From: Campylobacter jejuni
GTDB lineage: Bacteria > Campylobacterota > Campylobacteria > Campylobacterales > Campylobacteraceae
DNA: 47,838 nucleotides
NCBI RefSeq assembly: GCF_002179165.1
Contig: NZ_NFNY01000091.1
Coordinates: 1-47,838, forward strand
Direction: 5' to 3'
How positions within the stretch are numbered: the first letter of the stretch is position 1; the number at the start of each line of letters is the position of its first letter. The notes under the pieces were generated by a model. The model saw only the letters and a program-made list of their open reading frames with translations, was not told where the DNA came from and did no database searches. A program made the position numbers and the translations under genes. This document shows, in pieces, positions 9,182 to 17,370 of the stretch.

Positions 9182-10084
9182 TTATGGTAGTTTTTCTTTT
9201 AAAATTTCAATGAATTTTTCATCCAGTGTTTCAGTATTTGGCAATATGATGTTTAATATAAGATACATATCTCCATAAATATTGCTTTTTCTGTTTTGCA
9301 CACCATAGCCTTTAAGGCGAATTTTTTGACCATTTTTAGAATTTGGGGCTATGGTTATGGTGGCTTCTTTTTTATCTTCTTTAAGGGTGTTTATAGTGAT
9401 TTTTCCGCCAAATAAAGCAGTTTTTAAAGAAATGTCTATCTTCTGATATAAATCGTCATCTTCTCTTTTGTAAATTTCACTTTCTTCTATTTTTATAATA
9501 GCGATTAAATCTCCACGCGTTTTACCGCGTCCATTCTTTCCTTTTCCTGGAATTCTAAGTTTTTCGCCTTGTTTTATTCCATGTGGGATTTTTTTGATTT
9601 TAATACTTTCACCTTGAAAATTAAAGCTGTATTCGCCCCCTGTAACTGCTTTTTCAAAAGGAATACTAAGTTCTATAGTAGAATCTAAATCTTCCTCATC
9701 AAAGGCTCCAAATCCACCAAAACCACTACTAAATCCTTTGGAGGAAAAGCCATTAAAGCGACTTTTATGTGATGCGCCTCCACCAAAACCGCCACCAAAT
9801 AAATCTTTTAATATATCATCTAAATTTACTCCACCTGCATTCCTTGAAAAATCATGAAAACTTTGTCCGCCAAACATAGAATCACCATATTGATCATATT
9901 GTACACGTTTTTTTTCATCGCTTAAAATTTCATAAGCAGCGTTAATTTCTTTGAATTTTTCTTCTGCACCTTTTTCTTTATTAATATCAGGATGATATTG
10001 TCTTGCTAGGCGACGATAAGCTTTTTTTATTTCATCTGCACTCGCATTTTTTGACACCCCAAGTGTTTCATATAAGCTATTCAT
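9182..10084 (-). CDS. cbpA: CbpA/DnaJ-like co-chaperone
   Basis: A 300-residue DnaJ-family protein. The J domain is at residues 1-70, with the invariant HPD at 31-33 that stimulates DnaK ATPase. A Gly/Phe-rich linker (about 75-130) is followed by two C-terminal substrate-binding domains ([29 protein letters not shown]). The four CxxCxGxG zinc repeats of DnaJ are absent, which marks it as the CbpA type. It is the first gene of cbpA-hspR-kefB and is transcribed divergently from htrA. Confidence 0.95.
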   Translation of the reverse strand: MNSLYETLGVSKNASADEIKKAYRRLARQYHPDINKEKGAEEKFKEINAAYEILSDEKKRVQYDQYGDSMFGGQSFHDFSRNAGGVNLDDILKDLFGGGFGGGASHKSRFNGFSSKGFSSGFGGFGAFDEEDLDSTIELSIPFEKAVTGGEYSFNFQGESIKIKKIPHGIKQGEKLRIPGKGKNGRGKTRGDLIAIIKIEESEIYKREDDDLYQKIDISLKTALFGGKITINTLKEDKKEATITIAPNSKNGQKIRLKGYGVQNRKSNIYGDMYLILNIILPNTETLDEKFIEILKEKLP

Positions 10085-10127
10085 GTTGTTTTTCCTTAAA
10101 AAATATAGAGTTGTTTTTGATAAAATA

Positions 10128-10156
10128 ATTATATCATAAACTTTAGCCTAAGTCAA
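10128..10156 (-). promoter_or_regulatory. cbpA-hspR sigma-70 promoter
   Basis: On the minus strand, TTGACT (10151-10156) is followed after exactly 17 bases by TATAAT (10128-10133). The transcript would start about 35 bases before the cbpA ATG. The -35 hexamer lies inside the HAIR-like repeat at 10141-10161, which fits repression by HspR. Confidence 0.65.
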
Positions 10157-10161
10157 TCAAG
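10141..10161. promoter_or_regulatory. Candidate HspR operator (HAIR-like)
   Basis: Read on the plus strand this is CTTTAGC, seven bases, AATCAAG, compared with the HAIR consensus CTTGAGT-N7-ACTCAAG: two mismatches in each half-site. A further exact half-site, ACTCAAG, lies at 10179-10185. The site covers the -35 of the cbpA promoter. Binding by HspR is inferred from position and resemblance. Confidence 0.45.
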
Positions 10162-10190
10162 TTTAATAAATTTTTATCACTCAAGTTCTC

Positions 10191-10208
10191 ATTTACAATT
10201 TTGTAAAT
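10191..10208. promoter_or_regulatory. 18-bp palindrome over the presumed htrA -35
   Basis: ATTTACAA-TT-TTGTAAAT is a perfect inverted repeat with 8-base arms. Its right arm contains TTGTAA (10201-10206), which is 17 bases from TATAAA at 10224-10229, a plausible htrA promoter on the plus strand. A dimeric regulator bound here would contact the -35 region. I do not recognise the cognate protein. Confidence 0.4.
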
Positions 10209-10229
10209 TTTTGATTTTATACTTATAAA
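10201..10229 (+). promoter_or_regulatory. Presumed htrA promoter
   Basis: TTGTAA (10201-10206) and TATAAA (10224-10229) are separated by 17 bases. This would give a leader of roughly 48 bases with the ribosome binding site AAAGGAAG just before the ATG at 10285. A second TATAAA at 10258-10263 is closer to the gene and cannot be excluded. Confidence 0.4.
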
Positions 10230-10284
10230 ACGCGTAAAATATTTTAAGCTATTATTTTATAAAACCAATAATAAAGGAAGTGGA

Positions 10285-11703
10285 ATGAAAAAACTTATTC
10301 TATCTTTAAGTTTAGCAAGTGCTTTATTTGCTACAAGTATTAATTTTAATGAGTCGGCCACATCAGCTAATCGTGTCAATCCAGCTGAAGGTAATATGGT
10401 CCTTTCTTATCATGATTCTATTAAGGATGCTAAAAAATCAGTTGTAAATATTTCAACTTCAAAAACCATTACAAGAGCAAATCGTCCAAGTCCTTTAGAT
10501 GATTTTTTTAATGATCCTTATTTTAAGCAATTTTTTGATTTCGATTTTCCACAAAGAAAAGGAAGAAATGATAAAGAAGTTATCAGTTCTTTGGGTTCGG
10601 GTGTGATTATTTCAAAGGATGGTTATATTGTTACCAATAACCATGTTGTCGATGATGCAGATACTATTAGTGTTAATTTACCAGGCAGCGATACAGAATA
10701 CAAGGCTAAACTTATAGGAAAAGATCCAAAAACGGATTTAGCGGTAATTAAAATCGAAGCAAATAATCTTTCAGCCATTACTTTTACCAATTCAGATGAT
10801 TTAATGGAAGGGGATGTTGTTTTTGCTTTAGGCAATCCTTTTGGTGTTGGATTTAGTGTTACAAGCGGGATAATTTCAGCTTTAAATAAAGATAATATAG
10901 GTTTAAATCAATATGAAAATTTCATTCAAACTGATGCTTCAATTAATCCTGGAAATTCGGGTGGAGCTTTGGTAGATAGTCGTGGTTTTCTTGTTGGTAT
11001 TAATTCTGCTATTCTTTCTCGTGGTGGTGGAAATAATGGTATTGGTTTTGCTATACCTTCAAATATGGTTAAAGATATAGCTAAAAAACTTATTGAAAAA
11101 GGAAAGATTGATAGAGGATTTTTAGGTGTGACTATTTCTGCTCTGCAAGGAGATACTAAAAAAGCTTATAAAAATCAAGAAGGAGCTTTAATTACTGATG
11201 TGCAAAAAGGTTCAAGTGCTGATGAAGCAGGACTTAAGCGTGGAGATTTGGTGACTAAAGTTAATGATAAAGTGATTAAGAGTCCAAATGATCTTAAAAA
11301 TTACATAGGAACTTTAGAAATCGGTCAAAAAATTACGCTAAATTATGAAAGAGATGGAAATAATAAGCAAGTAAATTTTGTGCTTAAAGGTGAAAAAGAA
11401 AATCCACAAGGAGTGCAAAAAGATTTAATTGAAGGTTTAAGTTTAAGAAATTTAGATCCTAGGTTTAAAGAGCGTTTTCAAATTCCACAAGATGTAAATG
11501 GAGTTTTTGTTGAAAATGTAAAAGAAAAAAGCAAAGCACAAAGTTCAGGTTTTAAAGAAGGTGATATTATTATAGGCATAGGTCAAAGTGAGATTAAAAA
11601 TTTAAAAGATTTGGATTTGGCGTTAAAACAAATAAATAAAAAAGAATTCACTAAAGTTTGGGTATATAGAAATGGCTTTGCTACTTTATTAATATTAAAA
11701 TAG
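10285..11703 (+). CDS. htrA: HtrA serine protease/chaperone (DegP family)
   Basis: A 472-residue secreted protease and chaperone that degrades misfolded envelope proteins; in C. jejuni it is also exported and cleaves host E-cadherin. The signal peptide is about residues 1-17. The trypsin-like domain carries the catalytic triad H120 (NNHVV), D151 (KTDLAV) and S225 (GNSGGA). Two PDZ domains follow (about 255-370 and 375-472), with GFLGVTI opening the first. Length and residues indicate an active enzyme. It is transcribed divergently from cbpA and followed after 77 bases by cprR, with a hairpin between. Confidence 0.97.
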   Translation: MKKLILSLSLASALFATSINFNESATSANRVNPAEGNMVLSYHDSIKDAKKSVVNISTSKTITRANRPSPLDDFFNDPYFKQFFDFDFPQRKGRNDKEVISSLGSGVIISKDGYIVTNNHVVDDADTISVNLPGSDTEYKAKLIGKDPKTDLAVIKIEANNLSAITFTNSDDLMEGDVVFALGNPFGVGFSVTSGIISALNKDNIGLNQYENFIQTDASINPGNSGGALVDSRGFLVGINSAILSRGGGNNGIGFAIPSNMVKDIAKKLIEKGKIDRGFLGVTISALQGDTKKAYKNQEGALITDVQKGSSADEAGLKRGDLVTKVNDKVIKSPNDLKNYIGTLEIGQKITLNYERDGNNKQVNFVLKGEKENPQGVQKDLIEGLSLRNLDPRFKERFQIPQDVNGVFVENVKEKSKAQSSGFKEGDIIIGIGQSEIKNLKDLDLALKQINKKEFTKVWVYRNGFATLLILK

Positions 11704-11708
11704 TTTTA

Positions 11709-11728
11709 GAAAGGGAAAATTCCCTTTC
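11709..11728 (+). terminator. Hairpin after htrA
   Basis: GAAAGGGAA and TTCCCTTTC form a perfect 9-base inverted repeat with a very short loop (in practice 8 pairs and four loop bases), six bases after the htrA stop. It is followed by an AT-rich stretch (ATTATTTAATTT) rather than a clean T run, so termination may be partial and some transcripts may continue into cprRS. Confidence 0.55.
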
Positions 11729-11780
11729 ATTATTTAATTTAGTTTAAAATTAAAAATAAAATTACAATTAAAGGAATATA

Positions 11781-12455
11781 ATGATAAATATTCTTATGAT
11801 AGAAGATGATTTAGAATTGGCAGAAATTACGGCCGAGTATTTAGAAAAATTTGATATGAAGGTTGATATTGCACATGAGCCTTATATCGGACTTTCAAAA
11901 CTTGCTTTGAAAGAATATCATCTTATTATTTTAGATCTTTCTTTACCAGGGCTTGATGGACTTGAGGTATGTGAGGAAATTCGTAAAAAATATGATACGC
12001 CTATTATTATCTCAAGTGCAAGACATGATATTACAGACAAGGTTAATGCTTTAGATTTGGGGGCAGATGATTATTTACCAAAACCTTACAATCCTAAGGA
12101 GCTTCAAGCACGCATTAAAAGTCATTTAAGGCGTATTTCAAATACTAAAAACGCTATAGCAAAAAGTGTAAAAGACCTTGTTTATGATCAATATAAACAT
12201 ATTATTACTATGAAAGGGCAAGAACTTACTTTAACTAATGCCGAATTTGATATTTTGAGTTATTTAATTAAAAAAGAAGGTGGCGTGGTTAGCCGCGAAG
12301 AACTTGTTTATAATTGCTCCTCTATCAGCGAAGACTCTAGTAATAAAAGTATAGATGTAATTATTAGTAGAATTCGTCAAAAAATGGGAGATGATCCAAA
12401 AACTCCAAAATATATCCATTCTATTAGAGGTATAGGCTATAAGCTAACTCAATGA
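11781..12455 (+). CDS. cprR: CprR response regulator (OmpR family)
   Basis: A 224-residue response regulator. The receiver domain (1-120) has the acidic pocket EDD (8-10), phospho-acceptor D52 in LDLSLPG and the conserved Lys in LPKPYNP. The C-terminal winged-helix DNA-binding domain (about 130-224) contains LTNAEFDILSYL and ISRIRQKMGDDP and ends GIGYKL. In C. jejuni CprR (Cj1227c) is essential and, with CprS, controls envelope, stress and biofilm traits. The stop overlaps the cprS start by four bases, so the two are co-translated. Being next to htrA fits an envelope role. Confidence 0.93.
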   Translation: MINILMIEDDLELAEITAEYLEKFDMKVDIAHEPYIGLSKLALKEYHLIILDLSLPGLDGLEVCEEIRKKYDTPIIISSARHDITDKVNALDLGADDYLPKPYNPKELQARIKSHLRRISNTKNAIAKSVKDLVYDQYKHIITMKGQELTLTNAEFDILSYLIKKEGGVVSREELVYNCSSISEDSSNKSIDVIISRIRQKMGDDPKTPKYIHSIRGIGYKLTQ

Positions 12456-13702
12456 ACAAATCTTCTATTTTTTATACTATAACATTTATTTTTGTTTTTG
12501 CTGGGGTTAGTGTTATCCTTGGCTTTTTGTGGCTTATAGAATACGACCAGCAAAATTATACTAGAGAATTAAATACTAAATATTCTTTGATAGCTAATGC
12601 GAGACTTTTAAATTTTGCAGGAGTAATCAGTGAAAAAGAATTTGAAGAACAAACAAAAAACTATAATAAAATGGAACCTGTTTTGGAGGTTAGGCAAATT
12701 CGTAAAATTCTTTTTGGTGGGGAGGCGTTAGCTAGAGTTGAAGTTAATAATGGCTTAATTGAGATTATTTCTTATAATAGGCAGGTATATTTAAATATCA
12801 TTTTTGATGGAAAAGTGAATCTTTATAAAGATCAAGACTATCAAACTTATCGTTATTTTATTATCAAGGCAATAGCTGTTGCTGTAATTTGCATACTTGT
12901 GTTGCTTTATATCTATGTATTTAAAAAATTAAAACCCCTTAAAGAACTTAAAAAGCAAATTGATAAATTTGCACAAGGAAAACTTAACGATATTGAGGAT
13001 GTAAGTACAGGAGTGGATGAAATTTCTCAGGTGAGCGAAGCTTTTTATAAAGCAATTATGCAGATTAGGAAACTCAATCAGTCGCGACAATTTTTTCTAA
13101 GAAATATTATGCATGAGCTTAAAACTCCCATTACCAAAGGACTTTTAACGCTTGAAATGATAGAGGATAATAAATATAAAGAACGCTTAAATGGTGTTTT
13201 TACTAGGCTTGAAATTTTAATTAATGAATTTGCAGCTATAGAGCAAATCACTTCAGGAGCAGCATTTATTAATCGGAAAAAATATAATATTTTAGATGTT
13301 TTAGATGAAGCTAAAGAAATTGCCATGCGAGATGATAACAATATAAGAATTTTTATGGATGAAAGTTTTTTTGTTAATGTTGATTTTAAGCTTTTTACTA
13401 CAGCAATTAAAAATATGATAGACAATGGCATCAAGCATTCTCAAGACGGTTTTATACAAATTGATATAATGGATGATTTTATTTGTTTTAAAAATAGAGG
13501 ACCTGAATTAAATAATACTTTAGAATATTATACTCAAGCTTTTACACAAGGAAGTTCAAAACAAAAATCCAGTTTTGGATTGGGGCTTTATATAGTCAAT
13601 ACAATTTTAGAGTCGCATGGAATGAAGCTTGATTATGATTATGAAGAAGGTGTTAATTTATTTTATTTTAAAAATTTAAAAAGTATCATTGTTAAAGAGT
13701 GA
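12452..13702 (+). CDS. cprS: CprS sensor histidine kinase
   Basis: A 416-residue membrane histidine kinase. One membrane segment is at about 7-29 and a second at about 136-157, enclosing a periplasmic sensor of roughly 105 residues. A HAMP-like linker follows (KKLKPLKELKKQIDKF). The phospho-acceptor is H221 in MHELKTP. The ATPase domain has the N box (IKNMIDNGIKHS) and the G2 box (FGLGLYIV). In C. jejuni, loss of CprS enhances biofilm. It is the partner of the upstream cprR and the last gene before a separately promoted tRNA. Confidence 0.92.
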   Translation: MNKSSIFYTITFIFVFAGVSVILGFLWLIEYDQQNYTRELNTKYSLIANARLLNFAGVISEKEFEEQTKNYNKMEPVLEVRQIRKILFGGEALARVEVNNGLIEIISYNRQVYLNIIFDGKVNLYKDQDYQTYRYFIIKAIAVAVICILVLLYIYVFKKLKPLKELKKQIDKFAQGKLNDIEDVSTGVDEISQVSEAFYKAIMQIRKLNQSRQFFLRNIMHELKTPITKGLLTLEMIEDNKYKERLNGVFTRLEILINEFAAIEQITSGAAFINRKKYNILDVLDEAKEIAMRDDNNIRIFMDESFFVNVDFKLFTTAIKNMIDNGIKHSQDGFIQIDIMDDFICFKNRGPELNNTLEYYTQAFTQGSSKQKSSFGLGLYIVNTILESHGMKLDYDYEEGVNLFYFKNLKSIIVKE

Positions 13703-13733
13703 AAAATATTTTTGCATTTTTTTGAAAAAATGC

Positions 13734-13762
13734 TTGACAAAGTTTTAAAATTTCATTATAAT
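13734..13762 (+). promoter_or_regulatory. Consensus sigma-70 promoter of tRNA-Asn
   Basis: TTGACA (13734-13739), exactly 17 bases, then TATAAT (13757-13762): both hexamers match the consensus perfectly. The tRNA begins 22 bases after the -10. It is one of the two strongest-looking promoters in the window. Confidence 0.85.
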
Positions 13763-13784
13763 CACATTTTACTTTTTAAGATAT

Positions 13785-13859
13785 TCCGGATTAGCTCAGC
13801 GGTAGAGTAGTCGGCTGTTAACCGATTGGTCGTAGGTTCGAATCCTACATCCGGAGCCA
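13785..13859 (+). tRNA. tRNA-Asn (anticodon GUU)
   Basis: The cloverleaf can be folded by eye. Acceptor stem TCCGGAT pairs with ATCCGGA. The D arm is GCTCAGCGGTAGAGT. The anticodon stem GTCGG/CCGAT closes the loop CTGTTAA, with anticodon GTT at 13817-13819. The T arm is TAGGTTCGAATCCTA. The discriminator G is followed by an encoded CCA (13857-13859). It has its own consensus promoter. Confidence 0.97.
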
Positions 13860-13912
13860 CTTCAAACTCTGTATAAAATCATATTTTATTTTATTGATAT
13901 AATTTAAGAAAA

Positions 13913-13939
13913 CTTTATCACTATTCTTTTGTGGTAAAG
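13913..13939. terminator. Hairpin terminator between tRNA-Asn and the RHH gene
   Basis: CTTTATCAC (13913-13921), nine loop bases, then GTGGTAAAG (13931-13939) form a 9-base stem with one G-T type pair. On the plus strand it is followed by TATTTATTTTTATTTTTT. It could end tRNA-Asn transcription on the plus strand and, reading the other way, the convergent gene that stops at 13949. Confidence 0.6.
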
Positions 13940-13948
13940 TATTTATTT

Positions 13949-14308
13949 TTATTTTTTAAGGTTTTTTACGATTTTGTCTATTTTTTTACCAGCTTTTTTA
14001 TAATCACCATCTTTGAGTTCTTCCAAAGCTTCAATTGCGAAATCAAAATCACATAAATCATCAGAATCTTCTTGGAGATTTTTTATCACTTTGTCTATTT
14101 TTTTACTTGCTTTTTGATGATCGCCGTCTTTTAGCTCTTCTAAGGCATTAATAGCTAAAGAAAAATCTTCAATTTCATTTAGGTGAATTTCTAGAGCTTC
14201 TCTGATTATGGTTGATTTTGGTTTGGAAAGATTTTTACTTAAGTTATCTAAGCGTTTTTTAAGTTTTATAGGTATTTTAAAATAACAATTTTTAAATTTT
14301 TGCTCCAT
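13949..14308 (-). CDS. Ribbon-helix-helix protein with an internal tandem repeat (Cj1225-like)
   Basis: A 119-residue protein. The N-terminus resembles a ribbon-helix-helix (CopG/MetJ-type) DNA-binding fold: CYFKIPIKLKKRLDNLSKNL, then KSTIIREALEIHL. The rest is two near-identical units of about 36 residues (DFSLAINALEELKDGD..KASKKIDKVIKNL and DFDFAIEALEELKDGD..KAGKKIDKIVKNL), a recent-looking internal duplication at DNA level too. It lies 13 bases after the hemerythrin gene on the same strand, so it may regulate or work with it. Ribosome binding site AAGGAG is clear. Target DNA is unknown; an antitoxin-like role is possible but no toxin gene is adjacent. Confidence 0.78.
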   Translation of the reverse strand: MEQKFKNCYFKIPIKLKKRLDNLSKNLSKPKSTIIREALEIHLNEIEDFSLAINALEELKDGDHQKASKKIDKVIKNLQEDSDDLCDFDFAIEALEELKDGDYKKAGKKIDKIVKNLKK

Positions 14309-14321
14309 TATATTCTCCTTA

Positions 14322-14921
14322 TTAAGAGTGTTTTTTTAAAAATTTGATTGCTTTTTTACAAATTTTGCAATTAAATTTATGTCCTTGAAGTTCTATTTTT
14401 TGATGAATAGTATAAGGTACATCGTGTATTTTACCTTTACAATCGCATTGATAAAGATAAAAATGAGGTTTATCATTTTCTTCATCATCAGCTGCTTCAA
14501 AGCTTACATCATCTCCTTGATCTGTTGAAAGCGAAGAGCTTCTCCATTGCTCCACTTTCATATCTTCATAAAGTATATGTTCTAAAAGCCATTTTTTCGC
14601 AATTATATAAAGCTTTTCTTTAAGATCGTTAGTGGATTTAATGCTTTTGATAAGATTAATCATTGTTTGTATGATTTCTTTATGAATTCTTCTGTGCTCT
14701 TCAAGTTCTGGATAGCCAATGAGTTGCATATATTTTTCCTCATCATTGAAATGATCTTTCATATAATTAAAAAATTCAGCTAATAGTTCTTTAACTTCAT
14801 TTTTACTTACTGATCTATCTGAAACAATTTCAACTTTTGCGGCAAGTTCAAAAAGTTTTTTATGTTGCTCATCAATTTTGGCATTATGAACGCTAAAACT
14901 ATTATCCCATTTTGGAAGCAT
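14322..14921 (-). CDS. herB: Bacteriohemerythrin with C-terminal cysteine cluster (HerB-like)
   Basis: A 199-residue cytoplasmic di-iron, O2-binding protein. All seven canonical ligands are present: H20, H57, E61, H76, H80, H115 and D120. Residues 130-150 are an acidic linker, and the C-terminal 45 residues hold C159, C161, C185 and C188, a possible zinc site. In C. jejuni hemerythrins of this kind (Cj1224 by position) help protect iron-sulphur enzymes from oxygen damage. The ribosome binding site AAGGAT precedes the ATG. Transcription is divergent from dccR. The symbol is from memory of the literature. Confidence 0.88.
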   Translation of the reverse strand: MLPKWDNSFSVHNAKIDEQHKKLFELAAKVEIVSDRSVSKNEVKELLAEFFNYMKDHFNDEEKYMQLIGYPELEEHRRIHKEIIQTMINLIKSIKSTNDLKEKLYIIAKKWLLEHILYEDMKVEQWRSSSLSTDQGDDVSFEAADDEENDKPHFYLYQCDCKGKIHDVPYTIHQKIELQGHKFNCKICKKAIKFLKKHS

Positions 14922-14959
14922 TTTAATCCTTCAAAGAAATAAATTGACTATTTTTTATA

Positions 14960-14965
14960 ATTATA
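14960..14965 (-). promoter_or_regulatory. -10 box of the hemerythrin gene
   Basis: On the minus strand TGCTATAAT ends in a perfect TATAAT about 39 bases before the ATG at 14921, within the divergent dccR intergenic region. No clear -35 is seen, which is usual for Campylobacter sigma-70 promoters. Confidence 0.5.
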
Positions 14966-15046
14966 GCATAAAATATAAATTAATATTTTATTAAATAATT
15001 CTTTTAAAATTTTGTTACAATGATGAAAAATATTTAAGGAAAATGA

Positions 15047-15712
15047 GTGGCGGCTAAAATTTTGCTTTTAGAAGATGATTTGAGTTTGAGTGAGATTATA
15101 GAAGAATTTTTAAATGATGAGGGGTATAGTGTTTGTATTTGTGATAATGCAAAACAAGCCTTAGAACTTGCTTATGAAAAACATTTTGATTTATGGATTT
15201 TAGATGTGAAAGTTCCTTTAGGGGACGGCTTTTCTTTATTAAAAGAATTAAGAGAATTCGGAAAGCAAACTCCGGCTATTTTTATGACTTCTTTAAATAC
15301 AACAGAGGATTTAAAAGAGGGCTTTGATGCGGGTTGTGATGATTATATACGAAAGCCTTTTGAACTTGCGGAACTTTCCATACGCGTTAAAGCTTTGCTT
15401 AAAAGGGCTTTTTCTCATAAAAATGAAGATTATGAAGATTTAGGAGATGGATTTAAATTTAGCTTTACTTCGCAAATTCTTTATCATTTTGATAAGGCTT
15501 TGACTTTACCAGGTAAGGAGATTAAATTATTATCTTTGCTTTTAAAAAACAAAAATAATTTTTTAAGCACGGAAAGAATTTTTGAAGAGCTTTGGGAATA
15601 TGATGAAGAGCCTAGTGAATTAAGTCTTAGGGCTTATATTAAAAATTTGCGTAAAATTTTGGGAAAGGAAAAAATTATTAATCAAAGGGGTAGAGGATAT
15701 TGTTATGGCTAA
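15047..15712 (+). CDS. dccR: DccR response regulator (OmpR family)
   Basis: A 221-residue response regulator whose receiver domain has acidic residues at 10-11, D53 as phospho-acceptor (ILDVKVP) and Lys in IRKPFEL. The winged-helix domain is C-terminal (LPGKEIKLLSLLLKNKNN, LRAYIKNLRKIL, GRGYCYG). I use the GTG at 15047: AAGGA lies about eight bases upstream and the nearby ATG is out of frame. A TACAAT at 15016-15021 is a possible -10. In C. jejuni DccRS is active in stationary phase and needed for efficient colonisation. It overlaps dccS by eight bases. Confidence 0.92.
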   Translation: MAAKILLLEDDLSLSEIIEEFLNDEGYSVCICDNAKQALELAYEKHFDLWILDVKVPLGDGFSLLKELREFGKQTPAIFMTSLNTTEDLKEGFDAGCDDYIRKPFELAELSIRVKALLKRAFSHKNEDYEDLGDGFKFSFTSQILYHFDKALTLPGKEIKLLSLLLKNKNNFLSTERIFEELWEYDEEPSELSLRAYIKNLRKILGKEKIINQRGRGYCYG

Positions 15713-16895
15713 AAAAGTCATCAGGCAAATTTTGCTTATCTATTTAACCACTACAGGTATTTTTTTGACAATTTTTTTTACACTTTGGTATCAGAAATTA
15801 TATGAAGAGTTGGTTGTTTTAAAGGGTTCTTCTTTGAGAGAAAGTCATAGAAATATTGTTATAAGTATTTTAAATTCGCGTTTTATTCCTATGGATGTCA
15901 GTGCTCAAAATATTGCTAAAAGTTCAGGGCTTAAATTTGCTATTTTTGATGGTGTTCAAGCTATTTTTAATAATTTAGATTTTGATTTTAAACAAGCAAA
16001 AATTGAGCTTAAGGGCAGGGGAATTTATGATGGAAAAGTTTTTTTTCTTGCTCCTATGAATACAGATCATTATTTTTTAAGGTATGCAAAGGATGAGGAC
16101 TTAGATACAGGTAAGGGGCTTAAAATTCTCATTGAAGGTGAAGATGTTAGCAAGGAACTTTTTTGGATTAGAGCGAAAGTTTTAGGCTTTGCCATTTTAG
16201 CTTTTTTTGTGTTGGGATTAGTGGCTTATATTTTGGTTAAAATTGCTTTAAGACCCTTAGAAGATAAAATTATTACTTTAAATAAATTTATTAAAGATTC
16301 TACCCATGAATTAAATACACCTTTAAGTGTTATTTTGATGAGTATCGAACAACTTGAACACCAAAATTTGGAAAACAATACCAAATTTGCAAGAATAAAA
16401 CTTGCTGCTAAGAGTTTATCTCAAGTGTATTCTGATCTTGTTTTTTATAATTTTCCAAATACCTTAGAAAGCGAAAAGGAAAAAATTGATTTAAAATTAT
16501 TACTTAAAGAAAGATCGGAATATTTTAAATTATTTTTTGAGCAAAAGAAAATAAATTTAAGACTTGAATTGAGTGAGTCAAGTATTTTTGCTAGTAAAAA
16601 TCAAATTTCAAAACTTTTAGATAATCTTTTAAGTAATGCTATAAAATATAATAAAAAAGAAGGTGAAATTAAGATTAGGCTAAAAGAAAATTTTTTAAGC
16701 ATTAGTGATACAGGTTGTGGAATTTCAAGTAAAAATTTAAATCATATTTTTGATCGCTATACTAGATTTAATGAAGATCAAGGAGGATTTGGTATAGGGC
16801 TTTCCTTGGTAAAAAAAATTTGTGATGATAATTATATCAAAATTGTTTGCGAATCCGTAGAAAACAAAGGAAGCAAATTCAGCCTTACTTGGTAA
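15705..16895 (+). CDS. dccS: DccS sensor histidine kinase
   Basis: A 396-residue membrane histidine kinase paired with dccR. Membrane segments lie at about 8-28 and 157-180 with a sensor domain between them. The H box is DSTHELNTPL with H201; the N box is LLDNLLSNAIKYN; G1 is ISDTGCGIS and G2 is GGFGIGLSLV. No cytoplasmic input domain is apparent. The gene ends only 18 bases before the convergent stop of accessory module copy 1, so the insertion boundary is very close to the dccS stop codon. Confidence 0.92.
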   Translation: MAKKVIRQILLIYLTTTGIFLTIFFTLWYQKLYEELVVLKGSSLRESHRNIVISILNSRFIPMDVSAQNIAKSSGLKFAIFDGVQAIFNNLDFDFKQAKIELKGRGIYDGKVFFLAPMNTDHYFLRYAKDEDLDTGKGLKILIEGEDVSKELFWIRAKVLGFAILAFFVLGLVAYILVKIALRPLEDKIITLNKFIKDSTHELNTPLSVILMSIEQLEHQNLENNTKFARIKLAAKSLSQVYSDLVFYNFPNTLESEKEKIDLKLLLKERSEYFKLFFEQKKINLRLELSESSIFASKNQISKLLDNLLSNAIKYNKKEGEIKIRLKENFLSISDTGCGISSKNLNHIFDRYTRFNEDQGGFGIGLSLVKKICDDNYIKIVCESVENKGSKFSLTW

Positions 16896-16913
16896 GTTTT
16901 CTCACCGGCTTAA

Positions 16914-17369
16914 TCACACATCAAGTCTAGTAGGAATAAATTCTTTTTGATACATAAAGTTTGTTAAGCTTTTAGAATTATTATCATACTTTATAAGGTT
17001 TTCTAAGGCTTTTATAAAACTTGTAGGAGCTTTGATGAATAAACTTTTATTTTCAAGTTTTAATTCTTTAAAGGATAATTTTTTATTTTTATTATAATAA
17101 AGACTAGGATTTAAAAAATATTCTTTTAAAAGTTCATAGTCTTTATAAATAAAAGCTTCTTTGCAAATTTGATTTAAATTAACATTTAAGTTAATATAAG
17201 CTTTTAAGTCTTCTAAAAAATTTAGCTTTATATCATTATAAAAAACTTCATTTGTTAAAGACAAATCCATAAAATTTTGTTTTAGAAGTATATATCCACC
17301 AAAGCCTAAAAGTGTTATTTGATTTAAATTCTTTAAAGCTTTTCTTCTGTCTAAATTAATACTTTGCAT
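16914..17369 (-). CDS. Accessory module copy 1: small protein with an RRKALKNL N-terminus
   Basis: A 151-residue protein of unknown function. I start it at the ATG at 17369, preceded by AGAGGATTAAA, which overlaps the stop of the large partner gene; an in-frame ATG at 17402 exists but lies inside that gene. The N-terminus reads NLDRRKALKNL, then a short hydrophobic stretch (ITLLGFGGYILL). This resembles a Tat-type signal (RRxxLK) or a membrane anchor. The same opening is seen in the small gene at 37975. The remainder is Lys/Asn/Leu-rich and helical, with no motif I recognise. It is 111 residues shorter than its paralogue. Confidence 0.7.
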   Translation of the reverse strand: MQSINLDRRKALKNLNQITLLGFGGYILLKQNFMDLSLTNEVFYNDIKLNFLEDLKAYINLNVNLNQICKEAFIYKDYELLKEYFLNPSLYYNKNKKLSFKELKLENKSLFIKAPTSFIKALENLIKYDNNSKSLTNFMYQKEFIPTRLDV

Positions 17370-17370
17370 T

